Counted from the stretch's first letter, positions 1 to 9,706 are shown. The stretch: 64,000 bases of DNA from JAWXCE01 sp033764775 (GCA_033764775.1 JANRIQ010000002.1:124001-188000); one strand, 5' to 3'. Translations and numbers: made by a program. The notes: generated from the sequence alone by a model not told the origin.

Positions 1-81
1 TTTTTACACGTTAATATGTTTGCTTAGTTTAGTCCGCAGTCCATCTCCCAGAAGTTCATTAACCTTATAGAGTTTCCGCTA

Positions 82-1011
82 ATGCAATTTAATGTTATAT
101 TAGTTATCATGCTTATTTTGGCAACATCGTCAAGCGCGGCGATTGCTAAAACATATTCAAAAGTTTTTGTGGACTCAGGAGGTTTTGAATATGCCAAATC
201 GGTTCTCTTACGTAATCTGACTTTGCAAAACTCAATAGCGCTAGAAAGTACTGGCGCGCAGAACGCAGCATCGCAGTATTGCAACGATCCTTCGAAAGAG
301 TTGCTGATTTTGGTGACTCGTCAACTTGAACTTGCGCGGCTAATGGGATGCGTAGGCTCCTCGATTTCGGAAAAAAAGATAGATGTGCCTGGAAAGGGGA
401 CTTTATATCTCTACAGCGATCCCAAATCTATAACTGGCAACAAAGTGCTCAGCGAATTTCTTGTCCTTATTTCTGAACGCGAGAACAACGTGGAGTTAGC
501 GGCATGGGACGATCATAAATGCGAAAGTAAAGATCCAATGCGACAAGGACAACTTCCTCCACTGGGACTAAAGCCAGCAATTAAACCGTGGGCTGCTCCC
601 GAACGAGTCGAGGAAGCAGGTATGACAGTTGAACCTGTTGTGTTTGTCCATAAATCTTATGATGGGCATCCATGTTTTTTGCGTGTTGTGGAAATTGATT
701 CAGATAGCCCATTCGCAGTATCACTTAAACCAGGACATATTTTTATAGGAGCTCCCGAAGCGTATCCGGATCCTGATTATGTACCGGCGGTGAATTCACC
801 GCAGAACCTGCGCGATCGGATGCGATGGGCGGAAAACAAAGACTCCAATTACATAGCCCTTGTCTATGTATTTGAATCCGACACACAGTCAGACAATCCG
901 GCAGACTATTTGTTGATCTCGAGCAGAACGCTGCTCGACGGAAGCATTGACGTGACTGAGAAAATTGAATTTGTTCCCGGTTGCAAGGTCCACGAAAAAT
1001 CTAAATGTTGA
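82..1011 (+). CDS. exported protein of unknown function
   Basis: 309 residues. The first 22 or so form a typical signal peptide (short polar start, hydrophobic VILVIMLILA stretch, small residues before a cut near AIA-K), so the product is probably periplasmic or outer-membrane associated. The mature part has scattered cysteines (CNDPSK, MGCVG, HKCES, GHPCF, PGCK) that could form disulfides. I recognise no family. Its stop lies 7 nt inside the next gene, so the two are translationally coupled and probably work together. The pair is visibly AT-richer than the genes to the right, with many A/T third positions, which suggests transfer from another source. Confidence 0.75.
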   Translation: MQFNVILVIMLILATSSSAAIAKTYSKVFVDSGGFEYAKSVLLRNLTLQNSIALESTGAQNAASQYCNDPSKELLILVTRQLELARLMGCVGSSISEKKIDVPGKGTLYLYSDPKSITGNKVLSEFLVLISERENNVELAAWDDHKCESKDPMRQGQLPPLGLKPAIKPWAAPERVEEAGMTVEPVVFVHKSYDGHPCFLRVVEIDSDSPFAVSLKPGHIFIGAPEAYPDPDYVPAVNSPQNLRDRMRWAENKDSNYIALVYVFESDTQSDNPADYLLISSRTLLDGSIDVTEKIEFVPGCKVHEKSKC

Positions 1012-2033
1012 CAGCTTTCCAAAATCGTAGGGTCGTGATTGTTGTCACGATGACACTCCTATCGTTGTTCATAGGTTGCGTTGTTTTTGGTTTAGCCAAC
1101 TACGAAGCCGCAGCCCAAGATACGGGATTGGCTACGCAATATGATCCGCGGGAGCGGGCAGCACAGAGAAAAAGAGTGATGCGTGCTTTTGCACGAGATC
1201 TTGAACGCGCCGATAAAGCTCAGCAAGTCTACAAAACTCCATACTTTTGGTACTACTTTAACGACCCCGAGCGAATAGAGGCAGTTTTTAACGGTCGTTT
1301 CGAACTCGGCGGGCTAATCGATAAAAATTACTTGCTTGAACTTCTTTCGCGGTATGTTTATGAAAGGTGGGCATCTTGCAAAGCTAGCCTGCGGGGCGAG
1401 GTAAGATATTTTGAAATTACTGCAACAACGACAAAGCGACACTATGGTCGAGTTGTCGATATTGATAGTAATCGGAGAATACTGGGAATTGAGGACCGAT
1501 TTGCTGATCTGTTTCAGCTGCATTTCAACTCTGGATTGCCCTTAGAAGATTTTGCAAAAGCGTACAGCGAGCTTCAGTCGATCAACGACCTATCCGCAAT
1601 ATCGCAGCAGTTCTTTAAAGGTACCCTCGGGAAATATACAAATTCTCACTTTGACGCGGGTAAAATCGTGCGCCTTTTGGGTTGCCAAGGCGCCGCCTCT
1701 TATCAATTCGAAGAGAATCTAGTTCGAGCGCTGGAAGGGCGTTCCTCTGTCCAAGACGATCGAGTGGTCATTGCCGAAGCAATGAAGTGGTCGGATCGTG
1801 CCTTTTTGCAAGGTCATTTCGGAAGCATTGGTGAGGCGTGCTACTTCGATCGTCTATTTATGAGTAATGCGAATTTCTCCGACCGGGTGCTAAAATTTTG
1901 TAATTGTCTGGAGCAGCGCTTAGCAACAACTCTAAGCCCTGAGGAGGCCGTAAAGTATACGACAAACTACGAGGAATTTCGATCCTCGAAGCGCTTCGAT
2001 GAGGCAGCTGGCGGTTGCCAACAATTTAACTAG
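1005..2033 (+). CDS. membrane-anchored or exported protein of unknown function
   Basis: 342 residues. It begins with a basic stretch and a hydrophobic helix (about residues 9-33), then AAAQDT, which could be a signal-peptidase site. The rest is a soluble, Cys-containing domain facing the periplasm, with no family I recognise. It starts inside the end of the preceding gene and shares its AT-rich codon use, so the two are almost certainly one operon. Nothing in the sequence points to an enzyme. The product could be a partner of the upstream exported protein. Confidence 0.75.
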   Translation: MLTAFQNRRVVIVVTMTLLSLFIGCVVFGLANYEAAAQDTGLATQYDPRERAAQRKRVMRAFARDLERADKAQQVYKTPYFWYYFNDPERIEAVFNGRFELGGLIDKNYLLELLSRYVYERWASCKASLRGEVRYFEITATTTKRHYGRVVDIDSNRRILGIEDRFADLFQLHFNSGLPLEDFAKAYSELQSINDLSAISQQFFKGTLGKYTNSHFDAGKIVRLLGCQGAASYQFEENLVRALEGRSSVQDDRVVIAEAMKWSDRAFLQGHFGSIGEACYFDRLFMSNANFSDRVLKFCNCLEQRLATTLSPEEAVKYTTNYEEFRSSKRFDEAAGGCQQFN

Positions 2034-2613
2034 ATAAGGCGGCCATCGTTTTTTCCACGAGCTTTCCACTTAGTTCCTTTTATGCGAACGATAAAGTCAA
2101 AACGCATTTCCAGCTGCCAACGTTGCGTCTAACGCGGCTAGCCGATAACGGGGCAAGCGAGACGCTCCGACACTTTCGTCTGGGACCCGTCGGCTCGCTG
2201 GCCTTGATGCCAACGCCAACTCGACACCTGAAGATTGCAGTGGTAGCCGCTCCACGATACAGGCCGCAGGAACTCCTTCAGACAGCACGTAATGCCAAAC
2301 GCGACGCGCGCCATCGGCGCGGTCGCTGGGGTCGAAGCTGTCGCGCTGTATCCGCCGAGAACCGCGTCAGTTCTCGCCCGCGCGCGCTCCACATCCTCCC
2401 GAGCCTTGCCGCGCGCAAAGACGACATCGAAGCCCAATATGCCCTCATGCAGCAAGAAAACCGTCTGCCCAACCCGCAATCCCCATGTGACGGCGATCCA
2501 GAAGAGTGAGAGGGCATGGCCCTCCGGTTGAGCGGGCCGGTTTGAAAGCCGCGCTCCCGTCCTGATCCCAAGCCCGCGCTTCCCGCGGGCTTTTTCTTTG
2601 CCCGGAGCAACCC
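2034..2613. other. intergenic region with one doubtful reading frame
   Basis: 580 bases without a convincing gene. Base composition changes here from the AT-rich pair on the left to the GC-rich element on the right, so an element boundary may lie inside. One minus-strand frame (about 2520 down to 2140) reads like protein for some 70 residues (a hydrophobic patch, then RGKAREDVERARAR) but has no good start codon and loses coding character further on. It may be a decayed small gene. A hairpin terminator lies at the right end. Confidence 0.4.
2571..2598 (+). terminator. rho-independent terminator ahead of the gcrA-like gene
   Basis: A perfect 8-bp stem (AGCCCGCG at 2571-2578 pairs with CGCGGGCT at 2584-2591) with a 5-base loop is followed by TTTTCTTT. 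It would stop transcription entering from the left and so insulate the gcrA-like operon. The operon promoter must then lie in or just after the hairpin, only about 15 bases before the start codon, or reads must pass through it. Confidence 0.65.
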
Positions 2614-3099
2614 ATGAGCTGGACCCCAGAACGTATCGAACAACTGAAATCCGCCTGGACCAAAGGCTTGAGCGCCGCCCAGATCGCAGCCGAGCTCGGC
2701 AGCGTCTCCCGCAACGCCGTCATCGGCAAGCTGCATCGCCTCGGTCTGAACCGCGGTCGCCTCGCAGGCAGACGCAAAAGCGCAGGACCGCGCCTCAATC
2801 TGCAGCGCCAACCCCCGCCGCGGAGCCGGCCCACGCCGCCTGCACCTACTCGCGAACCACGCCTGCGGCTACCGGAGCTCTCGCCGCCGCCCACCGACCG
2901 GATCCGGCTGGTAACGCTTACCGCCACAAGCTGCCGCTGGCCGGAGGGCGACCCGAAACACTGGGATTTCCACTTCTGCGGCCGCCCCGCGAAGCCCGGC
3001 TCGCCCTACTGCCCCCATCCCGCAGCCCGCGCGGTCCGCCGGCGCACCACACAGGCCCCATCCACCTCAACGACGGAGACGACCCATGCTGAAGCTTAA
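2614..3099 (+). CDS. GcrA-family transcription regulator
   Basis: 161 residues. The N-terminus (SWTPERIEQLKSAW, then SRNAVIGKLHRLGL, residues 2-45) is the GcrA DNA-binding helix-turn-helix. The C-terminus carries the family sigma-binding block (CRWPEGDPKHWDFHFCGR, then KPGSPYC), and a Pro/Arg-rich linker joins them. In Caulobacter, GcrA works with sigma-70 and reads CcrM-methylated GANTC sites to control cell-cycle genes. This copy sits on a mobile element and overlaps the methyltransferase-helicase gene by 14 nt, so it is probably an accessory homologue that tunes element genes, not the host's own gcrA. Confidence 0.88.
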   Translation: MSWTPERIEQLKSAWTKGLSAAQIAAELGSVSRNAVIGKLHRLGLNRGRLAGRRKSAGPRLNLQRQPPPRSRPTPPAPTREPRLRLPELSPPPTDRIRLVTLTATSCRWPEGDPKHWDFHFCGRPAKPGSPYCPHPAARAVRRRTTQAPSTSTTETTHAEA

Positions 3100-6000
3100 T
3101 CCCGTAACATCGCCCGCGCCTGTCAGCCCGGACCCAGCCGCCTTTCTCGCCAGCGCCGCCTACACCCTGCTTGCGCACCTTTCACGCGGCGAACCGCTCG
3201 ATGCGGTCAGGCTGCGCACGGCCCTCACGGAAGCCTCGGGCGGCTCGGACGCGGAGGGGTGCTGGGTCTGGAAAGACGCCTATGACGCGGCGGAAGGGGC
3301 GGCGGTCCTATTCCTCAAGCGACATGGCGTAACCATGCTGCAGAAATCCGGCACGCCGGAGCGGATGGGGCAGATGCTCGCGTCGCTCGCAATGCTCCTG
3401 CCATCCCACACGCGCCGCTCCGAAGACACCGAGACCTACCAACAATTCTCAAGCCCCCTCGAGCTCGGCTTCGCGGCAGCCTCCGCCGCCGCCATCACGC
3501 CCGCCGATCGGGTGCTCGAGCCCTCCGCCGGCACCGGCCTTCTCGCGGTTCATGCCGCGAACCGGGGGGCGGCGCTCGTCCTGAACGAGCTTGCGCCGAA
3601 ACGCGCGGGCCTCCTCGGCCGTCTCTTCCCCGAATGCCCCGTGACCTCCCATGACGCCGAAGCGATCCACGACCTTCTCGACGGCGCGATCCGCCCGTCC
3701 ATCGTCCTCATGAACCCGCCATTCTCGGCATCCGCCAGCATCGCGCGACGCATGGCCGACACCACGGAACGCCACATCCGCTCAAGCGTCGCACGGCTCG
3801 TCCCTGGGGGGAGGCTCGTCGCCATCACCGGCGCGAACCACGATCCGGCAGGCGCAGACCAGCCGGCCTATCTCGCCTCAGGCGAGGCAAGCCTCGTGTT
3901 CACCGCGACCCTTGTCGGCCAGATCTATGCCCGTCACGGCACCACCATCGAAACCCGCTTGAGCGTAATCGACAAAGCCCCTGGGCTTGAGCCACGAGCG
4001 CCCCACGCCTTGCACGCGGCTTCTGCGGCGGAACTCATCGCACTGCTCGCGGCGCAATGTCCTCCGCGCCAGCCCCTCGCCACCGGCGCCACCCCGACCT
4101 TCCGCTCGCACAAGGCTTCCCGGCAAGCTCCGACGCTCGCAAACCAGTCCGCTCCCCGGAAAGCAGAGCCTGATCAGGCAGCAGCCGATCTGACGTACAG
4201 CCCGCGTGCGACACACACGACGACCATCACGCAAGGCCAAGGGCTCTACGACCCTTACCGTCTGCAGGCCATCGAGATAGCGGGGGCTAAACCCCACCCG
4301 ACACCGCTGGTACAGTCGGCGGCCATGGCGTCGGTGATCCCGCCTGTGCCGTCCTACCGCCCCACACTGCCTCGGCATCTCGTTGACCAGGGCACCCTCT
4401 CTGACGCCCAGCTCGAGACCATCATCTATGCGGGTGAAGCGCACAGCCAGCATCTCTCCGGCCGCTACCTCAGGGACGAGACCTTCGATACGATCACGCT
4501 TGCGCCCGACGGCGACGCAAACGCCGTCTGTTACCGCAAGGGCTTCTTTCTTGGCGACGGCACGGGCTGCGGCAAGGGCCGGCAGGCGGCGGGCATCCTT
4601 CTCGACAATTGGCTGAAGGGCCGCCGCCGCGCTATCTGGATCTCGAAATCCGACAAGCTCATCGAAGACGCCCAGCGCGACTGGAGCGCCCTCGGCCAGG
4701 AGAAACTCCTGATCGTCCCCCAATCCCGCTACAAGCCCGCAGCCCCGATCCGGCTCGCCGAAGGCATCATTTTCACCACCTACGCAACGCTGCGCGCCGA
4801 GGACAAAGCCGGCGCCTCGCGCCTGAAACAGCTGCTCGACTGGACCGGCGCACATTTCGACGGCGTCATCATTCTCGATGAGGCGCACGCGCTTTCGAAC
4901 GCCGTCGGCGAGACCGCAGGCGAACGCGGCGCGAAACCCGCCTCCCAGCAAGGCCGCTCAGGCCTGCGACTGCAACATGCGCTGGCTGACGCCCGCATCG
5001 TCTATATCTCGGCCACCGGCGCCACAAGCGTTCACCATCTCGCCTACGCCCAGCGCCTCGGTCTCTGGGGCGGCTCGGACTTTCCCTTCGCCTCGCGCAC
5101 GGATTTCGTGAGCGCGGTTGAGGGCGGCGGCATTGCCGCCATGGAAGTGCTCGCCCGTGACCTCAAGAGCCTCGGCCTCTACATGGCCCGCTCCCTTTCC
5201 TATGACGGCGTTGAGGTCGACATGCTCCAGCATAGCCTCACGCCCGCTCAGATCGCGATCTACGACGCCTATGCCGAGGCCTTCGCCATCATCCACTGCA
5301 ACCTCGACGCCGCACTCAAGGCCGCCAACATCACATCCGACAGCGGCACCCTCAACGCACGCGCGAAATCGGCCGCCAGAAGCGCCTTCGAGAGCAACAA
5401 GCAGCGTTTCTTCAACCACCTCATCACAGCCATGAAAATGCCGAGCCTGATCGCCGCCATCAAGGGCGACCTCGCGGCGGGCCATTCGGCCATCGTGCAG
5501 CTCGTCTCAACCGGCGAAAGCCTGATGGAGCGGCGGCTTAAGGACATTCCAACGGAAGAATGGTCCGATCTCTCAATCGACGTGACCCCGCGCGAATATG
5601 TGCTCGACTACCTCGCCCATGGCTTCCCGACGACGCTCTTCGAACGCTACGAGGGCGAAGATGGCACGCTTCTCTCCCGGCCTGTTCTCAAGGACGGCCA
5701 GCCCGTGCATTGCCAGGAAGCGCTCGCAGCCCGCGACCGGCTCATCGAGCATCTGGCGGCGCTGCCGCCTGTGTCCTCCGCCCTCGACCAGCTGTTGCAT
5801 CATTTCGGGGCCGAGACTGTCGCCGAAGTCACCGGCCGAACCCGCCGCATCCTGCGCCAAAGGACGCCCGAAGGCTCGAAACTCCAGGTCGACACACGAC
5901 CCGGCTCGGCGAACCTCGCAGAAGCCCAGGCCTTCATGGACGACAAGAAGCGCATCCTCGTCTTCTCGGATGCGGGCGGCACGGGGCGCTCCTATCATGC

Positions 6001-7387
6001 GGATTTAAGCGCGCGCAACCAGCGCCTCCGTGTCCATTACCTCCTCGAACCCGGCTGGCGGGCCGACGCCGCCATTCAGGGGCTCGGCCGCTCCAACCGC
6101 ACCAACCAGGCCCAACCGCCGCTTTTTCGCCCCGTCGCAACCGACGTCCGCGGCGAAAAGCGCTTTCTCTCGACCATCGCCAGACGGCTCGACAGTCTCG
6201 GCGCCATCACCAGGGGGCAGCGCCAAACCGGAGGCCAAGGATTGTTCCGCCCCGAAGACAATCTCGAAAGCGTCTATGCGAAACACGCGCTCAAAGAACT
6301 TTACGAGCTTATTGTCCACGGCAAGCTCGAAGCCTGTTCGCTTGAGGCATTTGAAACACAAACCGGCCTTCGCCTGACCTCGGAATCAGGAGCCCTCCTC
6401 GAGAACCCGCCTCCCATCACCACGTTTCTAAATCGGCTGCTCGCGCTCAAGATCAGCCTTCAGAACGCGATCTTCGCCGCCTTCGAGGATCTGCTGGAAG
6501 CGCGGATTGAAGGCGCGATCGCAAGCGGCCTCTACGATGTGGGGCTTGAAACCCTGTCCGCCGATAGCCTCACCATCATCCGCGCCGAAACGCTCTCGAC
6601 ACACCAGAGCGGCGCAACCTCCAACCTTGTGACCATCGCCAAGAAAACCCGTACGCGGCCGCTGACGCTCGAGGAAGCGCTCGAGAAAGCAGCGCTTGGC
6701 CGCTCGCGTCTGCTCATCAACACCCATTCGAAACGAGCAGCTCTACTTCTGCCCGCCGCGTCACGGACCACCGCCGCCGGCGAGGTCGAAGAACGCGCCA
6801 TGCTTCTAAGGCCGATGTCGCAAAAAACCATCCCCCTGGATTTTCTCGCCGAGAGTTCCTGGGAAGACGCCGACGCTGCCCGTTTCTCCGCTCTTTGGAA
6901 GGCGGAGATCGCCGAACTCGCCGAATTCCAAGAGGAGACCATTCATCTCGTTACGGGGCTTCTGCTGCCCATCTGGAAATCGCTCCCCGCCGGTAACATG
7001 AAAATCTATCGCCTGGAGACGGACGATGGCCAACGCCTCCTCGGTCGCCTCATCAACCCGGAATCGTTGCCGGCGATCTGCGAAACCTTCGGGCTGGCCA
7101 CCGAGCGCTTAAAACCCGAGGAAGCAACCCGCCTTATCCTGGTCGAGCGAAAGGGCGTCATGCTCACCGGCGACAGGGCGCTAAAGCCCGTGCGCCTCAT
7201 GGGCGAAGTGCGGATCGAGCTGATAGGTTTTGCAGCGCATGAGCTCGAGCAGCTCAAGAGCTTCGGCTTTTTCTCCGAAATCATCAGCTGGAAGCTGAGG
7301 CTGTTCCTGCCGCTCGATCAAGCTCGCGGCCACCCGGCGCTCGAAAAGCTCTTCCGCCAACACCCGCCGCTGGCGCTCGCATCCTGA
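3086..7387 (+). CDS. N6-methyltransferase / strawberry-notch-type helicase fusion
   Basis: 1433 residues. Residues 143-153 (VLEPSAGTGLL) form the SAM-binding loop and NPPF near 210 is the catalytic motif of adenine-N6 or related amino-methyltransferases. The central part is a superfamily 2 helicase-like ATPase: Walker A variant FLGDGTGCGKG near 488 and DEAH (ILDEAHAL) near 596. A strawberry-notch-type helicase C region follows (FSDAGGTGRSYHADL, then GLGRSNRTNQ). Such fusions are common on alphaproteobacterial plasmids and phages. A likely role is modifying or remodelling incoming DNA, either as protection from host restriction or as anti-defence; this is inference. It overlaps the gcrA-like gene and is probably cotranscribed with it. 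Both catalytic centres look intact. Confidence 0.85.
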   Translation: MLKLNPVTSPAPVSPDPAAFLASAAYTLLAHLSRGEPLDAVRLRTALTEASGGSDAEGCWVWKDAYDAAEGAAVLFLKRHGVTMLQKSGTPERMGQMLASLAMLLPSHTRRSEDTETYQQFSSPLELGFAAASAAAITPADRVLEPSAGTGLLAVHAANRGAALVLNELAPKRAGLLGRLFPECPVTSHDAEAIHDLLDGAIRPSIVLMNPPFSASASIARRMADTTERHIRSSVARLVPGGRLVAITGANHDPAGADQPAYLASGEASLVFTATLVGQIYARHGTTIETRLSVIDKAPGLEPRAPHALHAASAAELIALLAAQCPPRQPLATGATPTFRSHKASRQAPTLANQSAPRKAEPDQAAADLTYSPRATHTTTITQGQGLYDPYRLQAIEIAGAKPHPTPLVQSAAMASVIPPVPSYRPTLPRHLVDQGTLSDAQLETIIYAGEAHSQHLSGRYLRDETFDTITLAPDGDANAVCYRKGFFLGDGTGCGKGRQAAGILLDNWLKGRRRAIWISKSDKLIEDAQRDWSALGQEKLLIVPQSRYKPAAPIRLAEGIIFTTYATLRAEDKAGASRLKQLLDWTGAHFDGVIILDEAHALSNAVGETAGERGAKPASQQGRSGLRLQHALADARIVYISATGATSVHHLAYAQRLGLWGGSDFPFASRTDFVSAVEGGGIAAMEVLARDLKSLGLYMARSLSYDGVEVDMLQHSLTPAQIAIYDAYAEAFAIIHCNLDAALKAANITSDSGTLNARAKSAARSAFESNKQRFFNHLITAMKMPSLIAAIKGDLAAGHSAIVQLVSTGESLMERRLKDIPTEEWSDLSIDVTPREYVLDYLAHGFPTTLFERYEGEDGTLLSRPVLKDGQPVHCQEALAARDRLIEHLAALPPVSSALDQLLHHFGAETVAEVTGRTRRILRQRTPEGSKLQVDTRPGSANLAEAQAFMDDKKRILVFSDAGGTGRSYHADLSARNQRLRVHYLLEPGWRADAAIQGLGRSNRTNQAQPPLFRPVATDVRGEKRFLSTIARRLDSLGAITRGQRQTGGQGLFRPEDNLESVYAKHALKELYELIVHGKLEACSLEAFETQTGLRLTSESGALLENPPPITTFLNRLLALKISLQNAIFAAFEDLLEARIEGAIASGLYDVGLETLSADSLTIIRAETLSTHQSGATSNLVTIAKKTRTRPLTLEEALEKAALGRSRLLINTHSKRAALLLPAASRTTAAGEVEERAMLLRPMSQKTIPLDFLAESSWEDADAARFSALWKAEIAELAEFQEETIHLVTGLLLPIWKSLPAGNMKIYRLETDDGQRLLGRLINPESLPAICETFGLATERLKPEEATRLILVERKGVMLTGDRALKPVRLMGEVRIELIGFAAHELEQLKSFGFFSEIISWKLRLFLPLDQARGHPALEKLFRQHPPLALAS

Positions 7388-7471
7388 TTTTTTTAGCGCG
7401 CGTTCCGCAGCTTTGCCTGAGGCTGAGAGGCCGGGCGCGCCATATTCCCCTGACCATTTTGGAGACTGCAT

Positions 7472-8539
7472 ATGACCAACACCGCCCGTGATGTATCCCG
7501 GCGCCTCGCGCTTCACGCCGAAGCCGTCTGCCGAGCCTACCTGCCTCAGGGGCGCAAATCCGGCCGCTACTGGATCGCGGGCGACGTCACAGGCGCCAAA
7601 GGACGCAGCCTGTTTGTCGGTCTGCGCGGCCGCACCCCCGGCCGTTGGCTCGATGCGGCGACCGGCGAGCGCGGCGATCTCCTCGACCTCATCCAGATGA
7701 ACCGCAATCTGCCCACCCTTAAGGCCGCGATCCTGGAGGCGACCCAGTTTCTTAACGACCCGCCTTCCGCGACGACGCCAAGCCAATCGCCTCCGGCCTT
7801 GAGTGACGCCGAGCGGGTTCGGCGTCTCTGGCGCCTGACGGCTCCCCTCCCCGGGACGCTTGCTGAAACCTATCTGCGCGCGCGAAAGATCGCGGCAGCC
7901 TCGGCGATGCCCGTGCTGCGCTTCCATCCCGCCTGTTACTTTCTGAATGATGACGGCAACCGTGAAGCTTGGCCTGCGCTGATTGCCGCCGTGTCAGACC
8001 TCTCGGGCCGTCTAGTCGGCTTGCACCGCACCTATCTCGCCGGCGATGGCGCTGGCAAAGCCCCTGTGTCCGATCCCCGCCGCTCCATGGGCAGGCTTCA
8101 CGGCCACGCCGTCCATCTCGATCGCGCCGGCGAGGTCCTCGGCGTCGGCGAAGGCCTCGAAACCGTCCTGTCGATCCGCATGGCGCTCCCGGGCCTGCCC
8201 CTCTGGGCCGCGCTCTCCGCCCCGCATCTTGCGGCGCTTCTTCTCCCTGAGACCGTCACCCGCCTCTTTATTTTCGCCGATAACGACGCGGCCGGGCGCA
8301 AGTCGGCTCTCGCCCTGTCCGAACGGGCCCAGGCGGCCGGGATAGAGACCGCGATCGCCATCGCCGAAGCGGACGATTTCAACACCGATCTGAGGGCGGT
8401 GGGGCTTAAACGGCTCACAGAACGCCTCGAACGCACCCTGAAGACTGACCATAACAGCTGCGCATGCGCGCCCGGACAGCCGCTCGGCGGATGCCGCCCC
8501 CAGCGCTCGTTGCAAGCGGACCGCGCGCGGCCTGTCTGA
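7472..8539 (+). CDS. Toprim-domain primase-like protein
   Basis: 355 residues. The N-terminal part (RSLFVGLRGRTPGRWLDAATGERGDLLDLI) matches the DNA-binding head common in plasmid and phage primase-like proteins. The C-terminal Toprim fold shows the metal-binding Glu in GVGEGLETVLS and the paired Asp in FADNDAAG. Proteins of this kind accompany plasmid helicases and are thought to prime or process DNA during replication or after conjugative entry. It follows the helicase-methyltransferase by 84 nt on the same strand, so one transcript is likely. The Cys/Arg-rich end (residues about 330-355) looks less conserved. Confidence 0.8.
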   Translation: MTNTARDVSRRLALHAEAVCRAYLPQGRKSGRYWIAGDVTGAKGRSLFVGLRGRTPGRWLDAATGERGDLLDLIQMNRNLPTLKAAILEATQFLNDPPSATTPSQSPPALSDAERVRRLWRLTAPLPGTLAETYLRARKIAAASAMPVLRFHPACYFLNDDGNREAWPALIAAVSDLSGRLVGLHRTYLAGDGAGKAPVSDPRRSMGRLHGHAVHLDRAGEVLGVGEGLETVLSIRMALPGLPLWAALSAPHLAALLLPETVTRLFIFADNDAAGRKSALALSERAQAAGIETAIAIAEADDFNTDLRAVGLKRLTERLERTLKTDHNSCACAPGQPLGGCRPQRSLQADRARPV

Positions 8540-8583
8540 GCGGCGATGGCGCCAGGGCATCGCGGGATCCGCAACGGGGCCTG

Positions 8584-8642
8584 ACGCCTATTTTCCGCCG
8601 CGGGCGTACCGCCCGCTTTGCATCGCGAAGCAAAATAGGCGT
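8584..8642. repeat. compound inverted repeat (structured leader)
   Basis: An 11-bp perfect inverted repeat (ACGCCTATTTT at 8584-8594, AAAATAGGCGT at 8632-8642) encloses two further hairpins: GCGGGCG-TAC-CGCCCGC (8600-8616) and TTTGC...GCAAA just after it. It lies between the Toprim gene and the DUF2493 gene. There is no T-run, so it does not look like a simple terminator. It may be a leader RNA fold or an ssDNA hairpin promoter; see the findings on similar hairpins at 11858 and 13193. Confidence 0.6.
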
Positions 8643-8765
8643 AGGGCTTCCCGTCCTCCGCTGGCGCTTCGGCCCTTCGGGTGCAGGCCCGCGAGAGGCC
8701 CCGGCGTGTGGATCGCCGTCAGGCCGCTATCGGCGGCCGCTTCATCCCGAACGAGGAGGACTTCC

Positions 8766-9695
8766 ATGATCCGCACAGCAACTGGCCCGAACGGGCTCTC
8801 CCGCACATCCGCCACCGGCCGCGTCGTCGAAGCGCTTAATCTCTACGGCTATGAGCCGCAAGACGGCGAGCCGGACCACCGCCCCCTGCCCGAGCCCGAT
8901 GATCTCGCCGCCAGCCTCGAGACCATCTTCGAACTCCTCGAGGACGGCTTCGCCGGCACCAAGCTCGAACGCGACATCGAAGACCTGCTGCGCGCCGTAG
9001 CCGACCTCTTCCACCGCAAACTCGAGCGCGTGGAACGCCAGCTCGGGAATAATGAAGACCGCCAACGCGAGTGCCAGCGGGAGCAGGACGGCTCCGAAGT
9101 CCAGTCCGTCAAGCTCGAACGCCTCCTGGATCAGGGTCAGACGATTCTCGAGCGCCGCAGCATCTTTGAGGGCATGCGCGATAAAGCCGCCGAGCTCTTT
9201 GAAGCCCGCACCGGCTCCGCCTGGCGGCCCCGCGCCGGATCGCATATCTCACGCGCGACCTTGACCGCCAGCCTCATCGACAGCCGGGATTTCCTCGCCG
9301 CCGAGAAATCCGCGAAAAACGAGCTGCTCGTGCCCAAAGGCACCAAGATCGCCGTCGCCGGCGGACCCAGCTATCAGGATCACCATCGCATCTTCGAGAC
9401 GCTCGATAAGGCGCGCGCCAAATACCCGGACCTCGTGCTGCTGCATGGCGGCACTCCCACGGGCGCCGATCATATCGCCGGCCTCTGGGCCAAAAACCGG
9501 GGCGTGACACAGATCGCCTTCAAGCCCGACTGGAAGAAAGACGGAAAAGCCGCGCCGTTCAAGCGCAACGACCGGCTGCTCGCCGTCATACCCAAAGGCC
9601 TCATCGCTTTCCCCGGCAATGGCATCACCGACAATCTCGTCGACAAGGCGAAGCAGATGGGCATACGCGTCGCCGATCACCGGAAGGCCCCGTAA
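8766..9695 (+). CDS. DUF2493 / YspA-type SLOG-fold protein
   Basis: 309 residues from the ATG at 8766, chosen because a strong GAGGAGGA lies 5 nt upstream; a longer reading from 8706 has no such site. Residues 1-200 are acidic and helical (long charged segments around LERVERQLGNNEDRQREC). The C-terminal third (KIAVAGGPSYQDHHRIFETLDKA, LLHGGTPTGADHIAGLWA, FKPDWKKDGKAAPFKRND) is the DUF2493 SLOG fold, which binds nucleotide-type ligands. DUF2493 proteins are abundant on plasmids and phages, with no firm biochemical role. The stop codon lies in the loop of a terminator hairpin. Confidence 0.82.
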   Translation: MIRTATGPNGLSRTSATGRVVEALNLYGYEPQDGEPDHRPLPEPDDLAASLETIFELLEDGFAGTKLERDIEDLLRAVADLFHRKLERVERQLGNNEDRQRECQREQDGSEVQSVKLERLLDQGQTILERRSIFEGMRDKAAELFEARTGSAWRPRAGSHISRATLTASLIDSRDFLAAEKSAKNELLVPKGTKIAVAGGPSYQDHHRIFETLDKARAKYPDLVLLHGGTPTGADHIAGLWAKNRGVTQIAFKPDWKKDGKAAPFKRNDRLLAVIPKGLIAFPGNGITDNLVDKAKQMGIRVADHRKAP

Positions 9696-9706
9696 CGGGG
9701 CCTTCC
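9682..9706. terminator. bidirectional terminator between DUF2493 gene and higA
   Basis: A perfect 11-bp stem (GGAAGGCCCCG at 9682-9692, CGGGGCCTTCC at 9696-9706) whose 3-base loop is the TAA stop of the DUF2493 gene. It lies between two convergent genes and can serve both. A short T-run follows only weakly on the plus side (CTTTT at 9712-9716). Confidence 0.7.

Noticed and set aside
2138..2520. Minus-strand small membrane protein in the 2034-2613 gap
   Set aside because: About 70 residues look protein-like but there is no credible start or ribosome site; kept only as a note in the gap entry.
3449..7284. Minus-strand open frames opposite the helicase-methyltransferase
   Set aside because: Same shadow effect; no motif, and the plus-strand frame shows intact catalytic motifs throughout.
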